Shown: positions 14,144-14,641 of the stretch, piece by piece
Layout: every line of letters begins with the position of its first letter
How positions within the stretch are numbered: the first letter of the stretch is position 1
Assembly: GCA_964628935.1 (NCBI GenBank)
Contig: CAZVOE010000075.1
Span: forward strand, 1 to 14,641
Reading direction: 5' to 3'
Origin: CAYLHQ01 sp964628935
GTDB lineage: Bacteria > Acidobacteriota > Polarisedimenticolia > Polarisedimenticolales > DASRJG01
Length of the DNA: 14,641 nucleotides
Made by a program: the position numbers and the translations under genes
The notes under the pieces: generated by a model
Told to the model about the DNA's origin: nothing
Seen by the model: only the letters and a program-made list of their open reading frames with translations
The model's database searches: none

Positions 14144-14641
14144 ATGACTCCAATCTGCCGTCTGAGAATCGCTCGGATCGTTCCGCTCGCGATCATCGTC
14201 GTCTTCGCGGTGTCGACCCCCGGGACCGCTGCGGGCGCCTCGCCGACGGGTTACGGCGTGTTTCAGTTCGGGGCGTTCTCCGAGCGGTCGGACGACCTCA
14301 AGGACGGTGACGTCGGCTACGACATGTCGCTCGGCTATGGGATGAACTTCACCCGCGCGTTCGGTCTCGAGTTCGACGCAGGCTACTTCGGAACCAAGAT
14401 GACGAGTTATTTTCCGTACGGCACGCCCTACGACGTGGGGATCTCGGTCTACCACCTGGGCGTCACCACGCGATTCGGGCTGCTCGATCGCGGCTTCAAG
14501 GTGTTCGGGCTCGCCGGCGTGAGTTTCGAGGGCGCAACCGCGCAGGACGTCTTCGACGAATACTCGGACACCGGGCTCGGAGCGAGCATCGGCGTCGGAC
14601 TGTCCTATCGGGGCTGGGGGATCGACCTCCGGCGGTACTCC
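14144..14641 (+). CDS. Outer-membrane beta-barrel protein, 3' end cut by window edge
   Basis: The first 166 residues of an exported protein that continues past the window. ATG 14144 is preceded by AGGAGG with 6-nt spacing. The N-terminus is a signal peptide (hydrophobic about 11-24, cut near AAGA around residue 32). The mature part alternates hydrophobic/aromatic and polar residues in strands separated by short turns (YGVFQFGAFSERSDD, YDMSLGYGMNFTRAFGLEFDAGYFG, VYHLGVTTRFGLL, FKVFGLAGVSFEG, LGASIGVGLSYRGWGIDLRRYS), the pattern of small OmpA/OmpX-like barrels. This supports a Gram-negative envelope. The molecule it transports or binds cannot be told from this fragment. The gene is real with high confidence; the barrel assignment is from strand pattern. 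Confidence 0.8.
   Translation, partial: MTPICRLRIARIVPLAIIVVFAVSTPGTAAGASPTGYGVFQFGAFSERSDDLKDGDVGYDMSLGYGMNFTRAFGLEFDAGYFGTKMTSYFPYGTPYDVGISVYHLGVTTRFGLLDRGFKVFGLAGVSFEGATAQDVFDEYSDTGLGASIGVGLSYRGWGIDLRRYS

Noticed and set aside
1..14641. tRNA, rRNA, CRISPR array, insertion sequence or phage genes
   Set aside because: No cloverleaf-like or rRNA-like sequence, no regularly spaced repeats, and no transposase, integrase or phage structural motifs were seen in any frame.

Overview
The window is very GC-rich bacterial DNA with almost no intergenic space. Genes are packed with ATGA, GTGA or TGATG start/stop junctions, and GTG starts are common. Many products are predicted lipoproteins or secreted proteins, and the right end carries a beta-barrel-type outer membrane protein, so the cell is most likely a Gram-negative (diderm) bacterium. 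The gene mix (HslVU, TPR-CHAT lipoprotein, ECF sigma/anti-sigma, Asp-box propeller) would fit Acidobacteriota or a similar high-GC environmental phylum. That placement is inference; no rRNA, tRNA or phylogenetic marker was available to test it.

Layout. (1) 29-1639, plus strand: a lytic transglycosylase catalytic domain, short or truncated at the window edge, then an exported metallo-beta-lactamase-fold protein whose metal site has lost two histidines. (2) 1653-5780, minus strand, read right to left: hslV, hslU, a fibronectin-III lipoprotein, dapF and a small two-helix membrane protein, one tightly coupled operon combining cytoplasmic proteolysis with meso-DAP/lysine synthesis and envelope functions. 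(3) 5968-6399, plus strand: a small histidine-rich exported protein, divergent from hslV. (4) 6401-11035, minus strand, read right to left: an ECF-type sigma factor, a membrane anti-sigma factor with a zinc-finger-like motif and a predicted periplasmic beta domain, a roughly 1000-residue TPR-CHAT (caspase-like) lipoprotein, and a CxxxCxxCC cysteine-cluster protein. (5) 11139-13944, plus strand, divergent from the sigma factor: three exported proteins (unknown, cysteine-rich, Asp-box/Ycf48-like propeller). (6) 14144 to the window end: the start of an outer-membrane beta-barrel protein.

The most interesting part is the sigma / anti-sigma / CHAT operon. The three genes overlap by 1-4 nt, and the predicted catalytic domain of the protease and the C-terminal half of the anti-sigma factor would both lie on the outer side of the inner membrane. 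This suggests a protease-gated transcription switch, conceptually similar to other systems in which a CHAT/caspase-like protease releases a sigma factor. The function is inferred from layout and motifs only. The 3' end of the CHAT gene is also odd: its reading frame runs 283 nt into the downstream gene.

No CRISPR array, tRNA, rRNA, insertion sequence or phage gene was seen, and no gene-free stretch exceeds 300 nt.
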